DNA from: Thermoflavifilum sp.
GTDB taxonomy: Bacteria; Bacteroidota; Bacteroidia; Chitinophagales; Chitinophagaceae
Assembly: GCF_014961315.1 (NCBI RefSeq)
Contig: NZ_CP063141.1
Span: 682,001 to 746,000, forward strand
Direction of reading: 5' to 3'
DNA: 64,000 nt
Position 1 is the stretch's first letter, and each line of letters begins with the position of its first letter. Below the pieces are notes generated by a model. That model was given only the letters and a program-made list of their open reading frames with translations. It ran no database searches and was not told where the DNA came from. The position numbers and the translations under genes were made by a program. Shown here one piece after another: positions 1 to 9,504 of this stretch.

Positions 1-2673
1 CGAAATATGGATTTGAATGCAACCACGTCGATTTTTTAATTTTCGAATACCATGTTTCACGGCATTTTCCACAACAGGCTGTAAAATCATGGCCGGGATA
101 ATCACATTCAAGATTTCTTCCTGATCGGGTATGTTCATGTGGTACTCAAATTGATTTCCGAATCGAAGCTTTTCCAGTTCAAGGTACTGCGATAGATACG
201 TCAATTCCTGATGCAGGGGAATCATATCATCCTGCCGGGTGTAAAGCGTTGTGCGCAGCAATGCACTGAATTTATCCAGATAAGCATTCGCCTCGTGGAT
301 TTCTTTTTCATATATCATTTGCTTGATAGCATTTAATGTGTTGAATATGAAATGAGGACTGATTTGCGCACGAAACATCTGCATCTCTAATTCCATAATT
401 TTCTTTTCCTGTTCAAGCCGGTCCAATCGTTGCTTTTGTTTTTTACGATACATGCGCAAAAACAAAAATGTGGTTATACCCAGAGTAAATAAGATTAAGC
501 TAAACCAGAACAATGGCTTTACAAAAAAAGGAGCTTTTATTTCAAACGTGGAGGTGGCTGTTATTGTTGATGGCAATCCGTCTCTACGAATAGCCTGTAC
601 ATCAAGCTTATATGATCCGGGTGGTAATTCATTTAAATAAATGACCGGCGTTTTTGTAAATATCCATCGATGGTTATTTAACCGGTATCGAAACCATATC
701 TCGGGAAGTCCTGAGTAATCTACTGCAGATAGATTGAAACGGATAAAATTCTCTTTGTAAGACAGTTGAACCGGTTTTGATAAATCGGCATATTCATGCC
801 TGTTCGTTTGCAGGGTCATGATATAAACCGGAATATCGCTAGCTGGAATGGTGAATGATACAGGAAAATAACTGATTCCACCGGATGTGGCTACATATAG
901 ATTCTGACCATAACGTTTGATATCATTTACCTGCTCACCGGCTAAACCATCGTTTACAGAGAAAAAAGTGGTTTCGATGTGAAGTTGGGGTAACAGATGA
1001 ATTTGAATTTTACCCAGACAATTATTGGTTCCAACCCATAAATTTTTTCCATCAGCATATAAACATTTGATAATGCTGCCGGGAAAATGTTCACCCGTTT
1101 TCATCAAACATTTGATCTCTTGATGTTGGAATGCAAGCAAAGAATCGCCGCCGTAGGCAACCCAGACCCACCCACGCGCATCACGGACCAGCGCCTGTAC
1201 CTTTTGTTGGCCAATCTTACCCTGCAGGTTTACCTTATACATATTGCCTTGTTCAAAATGATACAACCCATCATTACTTCCAACATAACATTCTTGCGCT
1301 GATACAGGAGCAATGGCCGTAACTCTTTTGCCCGCGTATGCAAGCCGTACATCATAATGCCGGTGACGAAATCTACAGAGAAATAAATATCCATGTGTGC
1401 CCAACCAGTATGTACTATCATCAATCGCTTCAGCTACCTTAAAACCATAATATTGCGGAAATATTTGTACAGGATTTTTTCCAGCCTCTAATTGATATAA
1501 ACCCATCTGGGATACCATAAGAAAATAAGGTTCATTGTAAAATATCGTTCTAATCCAGGCGTCGAGGTTAGGACGACTGGTCACACTTTTTATTGCTACA
1601 TGTTGTGGCGACCAGAAAATGCATTCGCCGCGATTATTACCGGCCACCAGACCATCTGCAACTGGCAACAAACAATTGATGTTCGAAACATGGTAAGCGG
1701 ATTTTTGTAAAACCGATTGTATATACTGGTAGCGTAATTGAATTAACCCTTCCTCTTTCGTGCATATCCATAGCAATCCATTGCCCGGGTCATATACTTC
1801 ATTTGCAGAAGCATTCTGCCATATTTTTCTCTGTATCTGTAATGTGCCTGGATGTATCAAATAAATTTCTCCCTGTAATGTTGTGGCATATACACCATCA
1901 GGTGCAGCATCTAACTGGCGGATGGCGAAAGGCATTGTTTTTCGGAAAATGATTTTTCCCGTCTGGATGTCAATCTTGAATAATGATGAATCCATTCCAC
2001 AATACATAATATTGCCCAGGCACAAAGCATAACGAACCTGTATGGGAAGTGTGCATGTGAAAAGTAATCGATGATCGCGCAGGGCTAAATAAGTGCTGGA
2101 TAATAATACACCATATCGATGAACACCTAATTTTACAATTTGATTGATCAGCGTTTGAAAATTCAGGCTGTCTATAATTTCTCGGCTACGTGTGTCTATC
2201 ACATAGATCTGCCCGTGAATATCAGACAGCGCCAGTTCAGTTTGCGAAAGTATGAATGCCCGGTAGCTCCTGAAATCCCGTGCAGCAAGGGCAGGCAACA
2301 TGTAAAAACGATCGGTGCTCGCGTCATAATACACGGGAGGTTTTTGAAAAGGTAAAGCCCAGAGTGTGCCGGTACTGTCGATGCATACATTCAACACATC
2401 CAGATCGGGAAGTCCGTCCTGGATACCATAGCGGCGGAATTGAAAGCCATCAAAACGTGCAATGCCATTTTCCGTGGCGATCCATAAAAAACCCCGTTTA
2501 TCCTGCACACAGCCGTAAACAGATTGTGCAGGCATACCCTGGGTGAGTGAAAAATAGCGGGCGTAAATATTGGCTGGCGCAAATGATCCCGCCACCGACA
2601 TCGGCTGTGTACGTGCTTGATGCCACCGGCACAATCCCATCCAGAAGAAGCAGATAAGCAGTATGTTTTTCAT
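1..2673 (-). CDS. Sensor histidine kinase with propeller repeats, Y_Y_Y and LytS-type kinase domain (partial)
   Basis: The gene is open at the left edge: 891 codons are inside the window and the C-terminus is outside. The N-terminus is a signal/anchor segment (MKNILLICFFWMGL). Residues ~35-620 carry repeated two-component-regulator-propeller-like blades (for example the one with KRGFLWIATENGIARFDG). A Y_Y_Y-like sandwich follows at ~637-704, then one membrane helix at ~720-740. The kinase core has FRAQISPHFIFNTLN (~770), the His_kinase (PF06580) motif whose His is phosphorylated, and the N-box QPVVENAVKHG close to the edge. Such proteins sense a periplasmic ligand and phosphorylate a LytTR-type regulator, which would lie beyond position 1. 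The start is the first ATG of the frame and has a TAnnTTTG element just 9 nt upstream. Confidence 0.9.
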   Translation of the reverse strand, partial: MKNILLICFFWMGLCRWHQARTQPMSVAGSFAPANIYARYFSLTQGMPAQSVYGCVQDKRGFLWIATENGIARFDGFQFRRYGIQDGLPDLDVLNVCIDSTGTLWALPFQKPPVYYDASTDRFYMLPALAARDFRSYRAFILSQTELALSDIHGQIYVIDTRSREIIDSLNFQTLINQIVKLGVHRYGVLLSSTYLALRDHRLLFTCTLPIQVRYALCLGNIMYCGMDSSLFKIDIQTGKIIFRKTMPFAIRQLDAAPDGVYATTLQGEIYLIHPGTLQIQRKIWQNASANEVYDPGNGLLWICTKEEGLIQLRYQYIQSVLQKSAYHVSNINCLLPVADGLVAGNNRGECIFWSPQHVAIKSVTSRPNLDAWIRTIFYNEPYFLMVSQMGLYQLEAGKNPVQIFPQYYGFKVAEAIDDSTYWLGTHGYLFLCRFRHRHYDVRLAYAGKRVTAIAPVSAQECYVGSNDGLYHFEQGNMYKVNLQGKIGQQKVQALVRDARGWVWVAYGGDSLLAFQHQEIKCLMKTGEHFPGSIIKCLYADGKNLWVGTNNCLGKIQIHLLPQLHIETTFFSVNDGLAGEQVNDIKRYGQNLYVATSGGISYFPVSFTIPASDIPVYIMTLQTNRHEYADLSKPVQLSYKENFIRFNLSAVDYSGLPEIWFRYRLNNHRWIFTKTPVIYLNELPPGSYKLDVQAIRRDGLPSTITATSTFEIKAPFFVKPLFWFSLILFTLGITTFLFLRMYRKKQKQRLDRLEQEKKIMELEMQMFRAQISPHFIFNTLNAIKQMIYEKEIHEANAYLDKFSALLRTTLYTRQDDMIPLHQELTYLSQYLELEKLRFGNQFEYHMNIPDQEEILNVIIPAMILQPVVENAVKHGIRKLKNRRGCIQIHIS

Positions 2674-2682
2674 CAGGCCAGG

Positions 2683-2690
2683 CAAAAATA
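2683..2690 (-). promoter_or_regulatory. Candidate -7 element of the sensor kinase gene
   Basis: On the minus strand this reads TATTTTTG, an exact match to the Bacteroidota -7 consensus TAnnTTTG. It ends only 9 nt before the ATG at 2673, so the mRNA leader would be about 5 nt. No good -33 TTTG is visible. Confidence 0.3.
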
Positions 2691-2731
2691 GGCATGTGAA
2701 TTCCCTTTCGAAAAATAATATTTTTATACCT

Positions 2732-2763
2732 AAAAAAATAGCCCTCATACGAAGAGGGCTATT
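2732..2763 (-). terminator. Intrinsic terminator after the quinone-oxidoreductase-like gene
   Basis: An inverted repeat (AATAGCCCTC / GAGGGCTATT) spans 2737-2763 with a 7-nt loop. On the minus strand it is followed by a run of seven T. It lies directly after the stop of the minus-strand gene ending at 2788. Confidence 0.8.
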
Positions 2764-2787
2764 ATGATAAAGGCTTACAAACGAACA

Positions 2788-3742
2788 CTAAAAAGTAAGG
2801 ACTATTTTACCCCGGCCATGCGCCTGATCCATACGTTCATGTGCCTTGCGCATATTTTCAACAGAAAACGGCAAAGCTTCATCCACCCAGGCTTTCACTT
2901 TGCCCCATTCAAACAGAGGCGTCATTTCCTGCAGGCGTTTTCGTTCCCGAGTAAGAAATATGCCATACAGGGTCTGGTTATGATGGTATAAAGGCGCAAG
3001 ATTACCCGCCGGCGGTAAAATGCAGGCCAATCTGCCGAAAGGCTTAACCAGATCCAGGATGCCGCCGATTACCGGATTACCCTGAATGTCGAATGCAGCA
3101 TCCACGAGGCTCGCCACCTGTGTATTCCAGGATCTGCTGATGTGCATCTGAACGATGATAATCAACCACAAAATCAACGCCCACCAGTTTCAAAAATTCG
3201 TGATTGCGTTCGCTGGCCATGGCAATCACACGTGCACCCGCAGCCCGGGCAAATTGTACGGCAAACGATCCCACGCCTCCTGCAGCTGCGGTGATTAAAA
3301 CGGTTTCGCCGGGCTTTATCTGCAATCGTCTCACGATAGCTTCCCAGGCTGTACCCCCGGCCAGTGGGATAGCAGCAGCTTCTTCAAAGGAAATGCCCCT
3401 TGGTTTATGTGCTACAAATGCCGCCGGCACAGGTGTAAATTCAGCATAGGTACCATGGATATTGCCATGAATCTGAGGCGTATAAAACACTTCATCGCCC
3501 ACACGAAAATCCTGTACCTGTTCGCCAACGGCTTCCACCACTCCGGCCGCATCATAGCCCAGCACGGCCGGCAGCGGTATCCCTGCCCAGGTGCCATTCG
3601 CTCGAATCTTCGCATCCACCGGATTTACGGAAATGGCCACGTTCCGAATCAACAATTCATGCGCGGCGGGCTGAGGCTTGGGCCAATCTGCATATTTCAG
3701 TTGATCGGTTCCGCCAAATTGTTCAATGACAATTGCTTTCAT
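2788..3742 (-). pseudogene. Zinc-independent MDR alcohol dehydrogenase/quinone oxidoreductase, frameshifted
   Basis: Two overlapping frames together make one medium-chain dehydrogenase/reductase of the quinone oxidoreductase type. The first frame (3742 down to 3077) has the GroES-like N-terminal domain (GYDAAGVVEAVG, GDEVFY) and the Rossmann motif AAAGGVGSFAVQFARAAGARV, then runs into a stop after TGGEP. The second frame (to 2788) continues with VDAAFDIQGNPVIGGILDLVKPFGRLACI and the usual C-terminus. Removing one base near 3106 (between the codons for EP and VDAAFD) joins them into about 317 residues, a normal family length. Total length 955 nt equals 318 codons plus one base. No homopolymer or slippery site is at the junction, so this is a recent single-base lesion or a sequencing error rather than obvious programmed frameshifting. 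Substrate unknown; NADPH-dependent enone/quinone reduction is typical. Confidence 0.85.
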
Positions 3743-3796
3743 AGGTATTAGATTTTTTCATCGGTCAATACAAAAACCTGTCAAACAAGTTCAACT

Positions 3797-6013
3797 TCAG
3801 GCTACATGAGCCTGCCAGGCCTGTATGATCTGTTGAACCTGTTGCTGATATTGCTGCGAAATTTGCTGGTTTAACCGGATGAACGGATTATCTTCTATTC
3901 TGCCCAGTACCTTCTCCATCTGTTTTTCATTGTCATATACCATTCTGCGAAAGGGATTATCATAATCTTTTTTTCGTGAAAGATAAATCTGTCGATCTAT
4001 CCATTGCTGTATCTGCAAAAATTTTTTCAACCAGTGTGTAAACAACCGAATATCAACCTGTTCGGGCGTAAGGTCATAAAGCGCAAGCAATGCTGCTGCA
4101 GCATGACAACGTTTTTCTTCATCATATTGTTTGGCCCAATGCTGATATCGCTGATGTAAGGCATCCCAGCTCGACAGCTTACCTGCATGAATATCCTGTA
4201 TCAATTGTTCGCGATAACGAACCGGAACCAGCTGTCCACCTACGTTTTCCCAGGCTTCCATCCGGGCTTCCTGAAACAGGCGATGAAGCCTGGATGGATC
4301 CATATCGGCGTTGATATCGGCCAGTAAGTTTTTGATACCATAGTAATGAATCATGTCTTTGAATACATGATATCCCTCTGTGATTTTGATAAAAATGTTT
4401 TTTCTGGAAGAATGTTCCAGTCCCTCGTATAAAACTTCTATTTGTTGCAGGGCGGGATCTTTTTGTTCAAGCAATTGTTTTCCGAGTTCCAGATAATTTT
4501 CATCTGACGAATTCGCAGCTGTATGTTGATGTTGATAAAAAGATTTACCTGCACTGTATGCCATCAATTTTAAAGCTTCCAGCATTTCATTTACCGAATC
4601 GGGTGCAAGGAAATCATATTCCAGATGTTGCATTTTTTCCGTGCGTTGATCTCTCTCCTGATATTTCCAGGCATTGCGAGCCAGGGCATACATGTTGTAG
4701 CGAAACCAGTAACCCGGCATCACCTTCAGCCGATTTTCACTTTCTTCATGCACCAACAATGAAAAGGGTACACGCAAATCAATCTCAGCTGGATAATTGC
4801 CCTTAGCAATGAGCGTGAATGTGGCAAATCGAGAATTATGTTTCAGGCTCACGCACAGTCCCGGCCAGAAGCCACGGCCGGCAATAATTTCGCCATCAGC
4901 ACCGCGGGAATTATGGTTGGAACCAATGGTGGCCCCGGCCGCCATATTGCTTTGCCCCATGACCAGTGCCGCGCAGAGAAAGGAATTGTTGTGATGTTGT
5001 TCGTGTGCCGGAAAGATCAGCGAATTCAATACCTCACAACAGGAAACCGTTGCATTATTACCGAGATAAGAATTGATGAGGCGTGCACCGTATTTCAGAC
5101 TGGAATGTGAAGCCATGATAAATCGAACGGCTTTCACGCCATAAAACACCCGGCAGCCGTAACCGATAATGCCATTTACCAGTTCACAGCCTTCGCCGAT
5201 TTGCGAGGGGGCCTCTGCACTGCTGTTGATGGTGATGTTTTTAATTTTGTTGGCTCCTTTGATGTAAGCATCAGAACCTATTCTGGTGTCTTTGATGATT
5301 TTACAACTCTTAATCACCGTACGATCGCCCACCTCACCGTAATAACCCCTGCGGTGATCGAAAGCCTGGGATGTAAACGCTACAAATTTTTGCATCAACA
5401 CTTCATCTTCCCGATAACGACTCCACAGATAAGCATCACCGGGCAACATACCTTCGAAAGGCAAAACCTTACGACCTCCGTTTTCGTTGCAAATCTCCAG
5501 CCAGATGCGGTGAGATTCGGGCTCGCCCTGCTTCAGAATACCATTCCCGAAGCGGGCATAATCGGTCGTGGCCATTTCATCGACATTGGTGATGATTACT
5601 TCATTGCCAATGATGTAATGCGAAAGATAATTGACCTGATTAATCACCACATTATCGCCGATATCCGAAGAACAGATGGTGCTGTTGTACAAACCCACCG
5701 CCAATCGCAGGTTATGAAATTCCAGATAATAGGGCTCTAATTTGCCAATCCGCACCAGTCCGTAAAAATGACAGTTTTTTACCAGACCCGGATCAAAAGC
5801 ATCATCTACCAGGATATGATTCCAGTTGTCCGATGTATTGTTGTTACGCACGAGTGTTTCGATTTCATAGGCGGTGAGCTGGCGATAGCGACGGCGGGGA
5901 TTCTGTTGATTCCGTATGTAATATTCATCCACGCCTTCAGGCAAATAAGCTGGATCAATGAAATGATAACCCAGGGCCTGCAGGGGATGTTTGGTAATCT
6001 GATTCATATACAT
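3797..6013 (-). CDS. DUF4954 family protein with left-handed beta-helix repeats
   Basis: A 738-residue protein that I recognise as DUF4954, a family largely restricted to Bacteroidota and a few other phyla. The central part (~90-400) contains irregular hexapeptide-like turns of a left-handed beta-helix, the fold of sugar-nucleotide acyltransferases: for example VVINQVNYLSHYIIGNEVII, NGIIGYGCRVFYGVKAVRFI and GATIGSNHNSRGADGEIIAG. The N-terminus has the conserved block with LTAYEIETLVRNNN. The C-terminal ~250 residues are helical and charged. No signal peptide, so cytoplasmic. It starts 13 nt after the glmS stop and is almost certainly co-transcribed with it, suggesting a role in amino-sugar or sugar-nucleotide metabolism. 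That role is inference; the biochemical function of the family is not known to me. Confidence 0.85.
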   Translation of the reverse strand: MYMNQITKHPLQALGYHFIDPAYLPEGVDEYYIRNQQNPRRRYRQLTAYEIETLVRNNNTSDNWNHILVDDAFDPGLVKNCHFYGLVRIGKLEPYYLEFHNLRLAVGLYNSTICSSDIGDNVVINQVNYLSHYIIGNEVIITNVDEMATTDYARFGNGILKQGEPESHRIWLEICNENGGRKVLPFEGMLPGDAYLWSRYREDEVLMQKFVAFTSQAFDHRRGYYGEVGDRTVIKSCKIIKDTRIGSDAYIKGANKIKNITINSSAEAPSQIGEGCELVNGIIGYGCRVFYGVKAVRFIMASHSSLKYGARLINSYLGNNATVSCCEVLNSLIFPAHEQHHNNSFLCAALVMGQSNMAAGATIGSNHNSRGADGEIIAGRGFWPGLCVSLKHNSRFATFTLIAKGNYPAEIDLRVPFSLLVHEESENRLKVMPGYWFRYNMYALARNAWKYQERDQRTEKMQHLEYDFLAPDSVNEMLEALKLMAYSAGKSFYQHQHTAANSSDENYLELGKQLLEQKDPALQQIEVLYEGLEHSSRKNIFIKITEGYHVFKDMIHYYGIKNLLADINADMDPSRLHRLFQEARMEAWENVGGQLVPVRYREQLIQDIHAGKLSSWDALHQRYQHWAKQYDEEKRCHAAAALLALYDLTPEQVDIRLFTHWLKKFLQIQQWIDRQIYLSRKKDYDNPFRRMVYDNEKQMEKVLGRIEDNPFIRLNQQISQQYQQQVQQIIQAWQAHVA

Positions 6014-6026
6014 CCGGTTGAATGAA

Positions 6027-7883
6027 TTATTCTACAGTTACCGATTTGGCCAGATTGCGTGGTTTATCCACATCATATCCTTTGGCCACGCCAATGTAAT
6101 AAGCCAGCAGCTGCAGAGGAACAACATTCAGGATAGGCGCAACGATTTCATCGGCCTCGGGCACTTCAATGACATCATCGGCCATTTGTGGCACGATTTC
6201 ATCATCTTTCGTAATCACCGCAATCACTTTTCCTCTTCGCGCTTTAATTTCTTGCATGTTTGAAATAATTTTTTCGTGAAAACGATCGTGCGTAGCTACA
6301 AACAAAACCGGCAAATGCTCATCAACCAGCGCAATGGGCCCGTGTTTCATCTCAGCAGCCGGATAACCTTCGGCATGGATATAGGATATTTCTTTCAGCT
6401 TCAGCGCTCCCTCCAGTGCCACCGGAAAATTATACCCACGGCCCAGATACAGGAAATCACGCGCCTGTGCATATTTTTCGGCTACCTCCCTGATATGTTC
6501 GGCCTGTTGTAATATTTCTTTTACCTTATCCGGTACCTGAGCCAGCTCGTGTAACACATGCATGAACCTTTCATGAGACAAGGTTCCTTTTTGATGTCCC
6601 ACTTTCAATGCAATCATACACAGCACCGCCAGCTGAGCGGTGAACGCTTTGGTACTGGCCACGCCGATCTCCGGTCCGGCATGCGTATATGCCCCGGCAT
6701 GTGCTGCACGAGCAATGGATGATCCCACCACATTGCAAATGCCGAAGATAATGGCTCCGGCTTTTTTAGCCTCTTCTATCGCTACCAGCGTATCGGCCGT
6801 TTCGCCCGACTGTGATATGGCTATCACAATATCGCCGGGATGAATCACCGGATGACGATAGCGAAACTCCGAAGCATATTCCACCTCCACCGGCACACGA
6901 CAGAGTTCTTCAAACATATATTCGGCCGTGAGGGCCGCATGCCACGATGTGCCACAGGCTACCATAATGACACGCTGCGCATCGATAAACTTTTGCATAT
7001 ATTCTTCCACACCACGCATGGTTATGGTACCTCGTTGTTCATCGAGTCGGCCCCTGAGGCTGTCGAAAATCGTATCGGGCTGCTCAAAAATTTCTTTGAG
7101 CATGAAATGCGGAAATCCTCCTTTTTCAATAGCGGCCAGCTCCAGATCAAGCTTCTGGATGAAGGGCGTCTGTCGTTCATTACCCAGATTCTTCAGGATT
7201 AATTCATCGGCTTTGACGATGGCTACTTCATAATCATTTACAAACACCACTTCCTGGGTGTATTCGATGATAGGTGAGGGATCGGAAGCCAGAAAATGCT
7301 CGCCTTTGCCCACGCCAATGACCAGCGGCGTGCCTTTGCGGGCGGCAATCAATGTGTCGGGATGATCAGCATCTAAAATCACAATCACATAAGCGCCCAC
7401 CACACGCCGCAAAGCAATACGCACGGCTTCTTCCAGCTCACACTGGTTGTTTTGCTGAATATCCTCAATGAAATGAATCAACACCTCGGTGTCGGTATCA
7501 CTGCTAAAGACATGCCCTTTGCTGAGCAATTCCTGCTTGATGAGAGCATAATTTTCAATGATGCCGTTGTGCACAATAGCCAGTCTGCCATTGCCCGAAA
7601 GATGAGGATGCGCATTGCGATCGCTGGGCTCACCATGTGTGGCCCAGCGGGTATGCCCGATGCCAGCATGGCTATGCAGGTTTTTCCCGGTCAGAAACTC
7701 TTCCAGCTCGGCTACCTTACCTTTTCTTTTGTACACCACCAGATGAGGTGCTTGTTCTGCAAGCGTATCTTGAATCAAAGCTATACCCGCACTATCATAA
7801 CCTCGATATTCCAGTCGTTTTAATCCTTTTAAGATGATGGGATAGGCTTCGCGATGGCCAATGTATGCGACAATACCGCACAT
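6027..7883 (-). CDS. glmS: Glutamine--fructose-6-phosphate aminotransferase (isomerizing)
   Basis: Makes glucosamine-6-phosphate from fructose-6-phosphate and glutamine, the entry step to UDP-GlcNAc for peptidoglycan and lipid A. 618 residues, the normal length. The N-terminal glutaminase begins with MCGIVAYIGHR; after Met removal Cys is the catalytic nucleophile, so the start must be the ATG at 7883 and not upstream codons in the same frame. HTRWATHGEPSDRNAHPH is the glutamine-binding loop. Two SIS domains follow (ACGTSWHAAL, ISQSGETADT, GVASTKAFTAQ), and the C-terminus ends with DKPRNLAKSVTVE, which is nearly invariant in GlmS. First gene of an operon with the DUF4954 gene. No glmS ribozyme-like leader is apparent in the 150 bp upstream. 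Confidence 0.98.
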   Translation of the reverse strand: MCGIVAYIGHREAYPIILKGLKRLEYRGYDSAGIALIQDTLAEQAPHLVVYKRKGKVAELEEFLTGKNLHSHAGIGHTRWATHGEPSDRNAHPHLSGNGRLAIVHNGIIENYALIKQELLSKGHVFSSDTDTEVLIHFIEDIQQNNQCELEEAVRIALRRVVGAYVIVILDADHPDTLIAARKGTPLVIGVGKGEHFLASDPSPIIEYTQEVVFVNDYEVAIVKADELILKNLGNERQTPFIQKLDLELAAIEKGGFPHFMLKEIFEQPDTIFDSLRGRLDEQRGTITMRGVEEYMQKFIDAQRVIMVACGTSWHAALTAEYMFEELCRVPVEVEYASEFRYRHPVIHPGDIVIAISQSGETADTLVAIEEAKKAGAIIFGICNVVGSSIARAAHAGAYTHAGPEIGVASTKAFTAQLAVLCMIALKVGHQKGTLSHERFMHVLHELAQVPDKVKEILQQAEHIREVAEKYAQARDFLYLGRGYNFPVALEGALKLKEISYIHAEGYPAAEMKHGPIALVDEHLPVLFVATHDRFHEKIISNMQEIKARRGKVIAVITKDDEIVPQMADDVIEVPEADEIVAPILNVVPLQLLAYYIGVAKGYDVDKPRNLAKSVTVE

Positions 7884-8033
7884 GATGAAAAGATTAAGAA
7901 TAGGTAAAAAAGTTAACAACAAATATCCGAATAAATTAACAACAACTTTTCCTTACAAGCAGGCCGAAAATTTATCGGTTTTTTGACACGATCTTGCATG
8001 GCTTTTGAACATTAAGAAATAAACCGATGTGCG

Positions 8034-8501
8034 ATGAAAACACGCTTATCTGTCGTTATATTGCTGACAGGTCTCTTTGCTGCTACCGCCCATGCTCAGG
8101 ATCGCCTGCATGGACAGGCGCTTCAGCATGCTGTACAGGAACGAACATTTGTGTTTTATGCCCGAACGGCGCTTCCCCTTCAGGGTCACATGATAAATCT
8201 TACCGATCTGACGTATACCCTGAAGGTGATGCCCGATTCCCTGTATGCCGATTTGCCCTATTTCGGGAAAGCGTATGCAGCGCCGGCTAACCTGAGCGGA
8301 GGCGGTATTCATATCCAATCTGCAACCTATCGTTATCAACTATCCCATAAAAAATCAGGCTGGCATCTGGTGCTTTTCCCGACCGGCAATACAGATGTGT
8401 ATCGTATGGATCTGGATATCAGCACCGAAGGCTACGCCAGCCTATACATCATACCCAATCAGCGAGAAGCGATTTCGTATTCCGGAATCATCAGCAAATA
8501 A
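8034..8501 (+). CDS. DUF4251 domain exported protein
   Basis: 155 residues with a cleavable signal peptide (MKTRLSVVILLTGLFAATAHAQ). The mature part matches the DUF4251 pattern: an N-terminal F-x-F-x-A segment (TFVFYARTALPLQG), YTLKVMPDSLYADLPYFGKAY in the middle, a GGIHIQSATYRYQ strand and the C-terminal GYASLYIIPNQREAISYSG. The family is common as secreted or periplasmic proteins in Bacteroidota and has no assigned function that I know of. The gene is divergent from glmS with a 150-bp gap and stands alone. Confidence 0.85.
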   Translation: MKTRLSVVILLTGLFAATAHAQDRLHGQALQHAVQERTFVFYARTALPLQGHMINLTDLTYTLKVMPDSLYADLPYFGKAYAAPANLSGGGIHIQSATYRYQLSHKKSGWHLVLFPTGNTDVYRMDLDISTEGYASLYIIPNQREAISYSGIISK

Positions 8502-9037
8502 AACCCACATGAAATGCTTCAACAGATGTATCGCATGCATATACCCATCCATCGCATTTCAATGATTCAACCGATATGCAAAAACAGAATCGATACAAAT
8601 TATATGTTTAAGCAGATATTTCCATTTCATCATAAAATAGCAAGCACCGGCCATGTTTTTTATGCTTCCACACAAAGTTTGAGGTGTCAGTGTTGTAAGG
8701 ATGCATGATTCCTATAACCGTAAAATGCGATCATTTCATGAAATGATACCGCACAAGCAATGCAATTCCATCTTTTGATGGCAGACCATGCCACAGGATA
8801 AACTTGATCCTGATTCCCGATTCTGTAAAGCAACAATTGAAATGCATATCATTCATCAATCACAACACGATTTCCATGTGCAAAAGATGATCGTGCATGG
8901 CAACTCATTTCCCTTGCGGAATCAACTGACCATCACATGCAGCAGGGGAGGTGACGAAAATACTCCCTTGCATGTTCCAGATTTTTGTCTTATATTGGGA
9001 AAGCGCTTAACAACCTGAACACCTAAAACCCGTTATC
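8502..9037. other. 536-bp intergenic stretch with no credible gene
   Basis: Two short open frames here (8514-8708 and 8788-9018) have low-complexity His/Met/Ile-rich translations with no recognisable domain, and I do not call them. The only clear structure is the perfect palindrome at 8730-8747. No terminator with a T-run and no TAnnTTTG element on the plus strand before the CBS gene was found. Confidence 0.6.
8730..8747. repeat. Perfect 18-bp palindrome
   Basis: ATCATTTCATGAAATGAT is a perfect inverted repeat with no spacer, in the middle of the non-coding stretch upstream of the CBS gene. It has the symmetry of a dimeric regulator site. It could also be a chance AT-rich palindrome. Confidence 0.5.
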
Positions 9038-9466
9038 ATGATTAATGTCGCCAATATTCTCGCCCGGAAAGATCGACGGCTTGTGTCGGTAAAACCCGAT
9101 ACACCCGTGCTGGAAGCCCTTCGCATCATGGCCGAAGAAAATATCGGCTCTGTACTGGTGATGGAACACAATACTTACAAAGGTTTGCTTACGGAACGGG
9201 ATTATGCACGCAAAGTGATTCTGAGGGGTAAAACTTCAGCCGATACGCCGGTATCCGAAATCATGTCAACCGATCTGCCCCGGATATCTCCGGAAGATTC
9301 CATCGAGCATTGCATGGAACTCATGTCGGCCAACAATATCCGGTATCTTCCTGTATTTCAGCACAATGAACTGGTGGGCATCATTTCTATCAATGATGTT
9401 ATCAAAGCCATTATCTCGCATCAGGAGCAGACGATTCAACAACTCACGTCCTATATCCATTCCTGA
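9038..9466 (+). CDS. Two-CBS-domain protein
   Basis: 142 residues made of a Bateman pair and nothing else. CBS1 spans ~8-65 (PDTPVLEALRIMAEENIGSVLVM, GLLTERDYARKVI) and CBS2 ~75-130 (ISPEDSIEHCMELMSANNIRYLPV, GIISINDVIKAII). Such stand-alone pairs bind adenine nucleotides and act as energy sensors for partner enzymes. The partner cannot be told from position. Cytoplasmic, monocistronic, with convergent rnc downstream (38-nt gap). Confidence 0.93.
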   Translation: MINVANILARKDRRLVSVKPDTPVLEALRIMAEENIGSVLVMEHNTYKGLLTERDYARKVILRGKTSADTPVSEIMSTDLPRISPEDSIEHCMELMSANNIRYLPVFQHNELVGIISINDVIKAIISHQEQTIQQLTSYIHS

Positions 9467-9504
9467 TCGTGATTTTGGAAGCGGCCGGGGAAATGTGTAC
9501 AGGA

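Noticed and set aside
3095..3110. Programmed frameshift in the quinone-oxidoreductase-like gene
   Set aside because: No slippery heptamer, homopolymer or downstream pseudoknot is apparent; a plain indel or read error is simpler.
5201..5740. Open frame of 179 codons on the plus strand opposite the DUF4954 gene
   Set aside because: Antisense mirror of a conserved protein, no domain, no plausible start context.
7913..7941. Two TTAACAACA repeats upstream of glmS, considered as a second Pho box
   Set aside because: Spacing is 23 bp, not a multiple of 11, and no middle repeat is present; glmS is not a phosphate gene.
8514..9018. Two short plus-strand ORFs in the long non-coding gap
   Set aside because: Translations are His/Met/Ile-rich and random-looking, with no signal peptide or domain, and codon use unlike neighbours.
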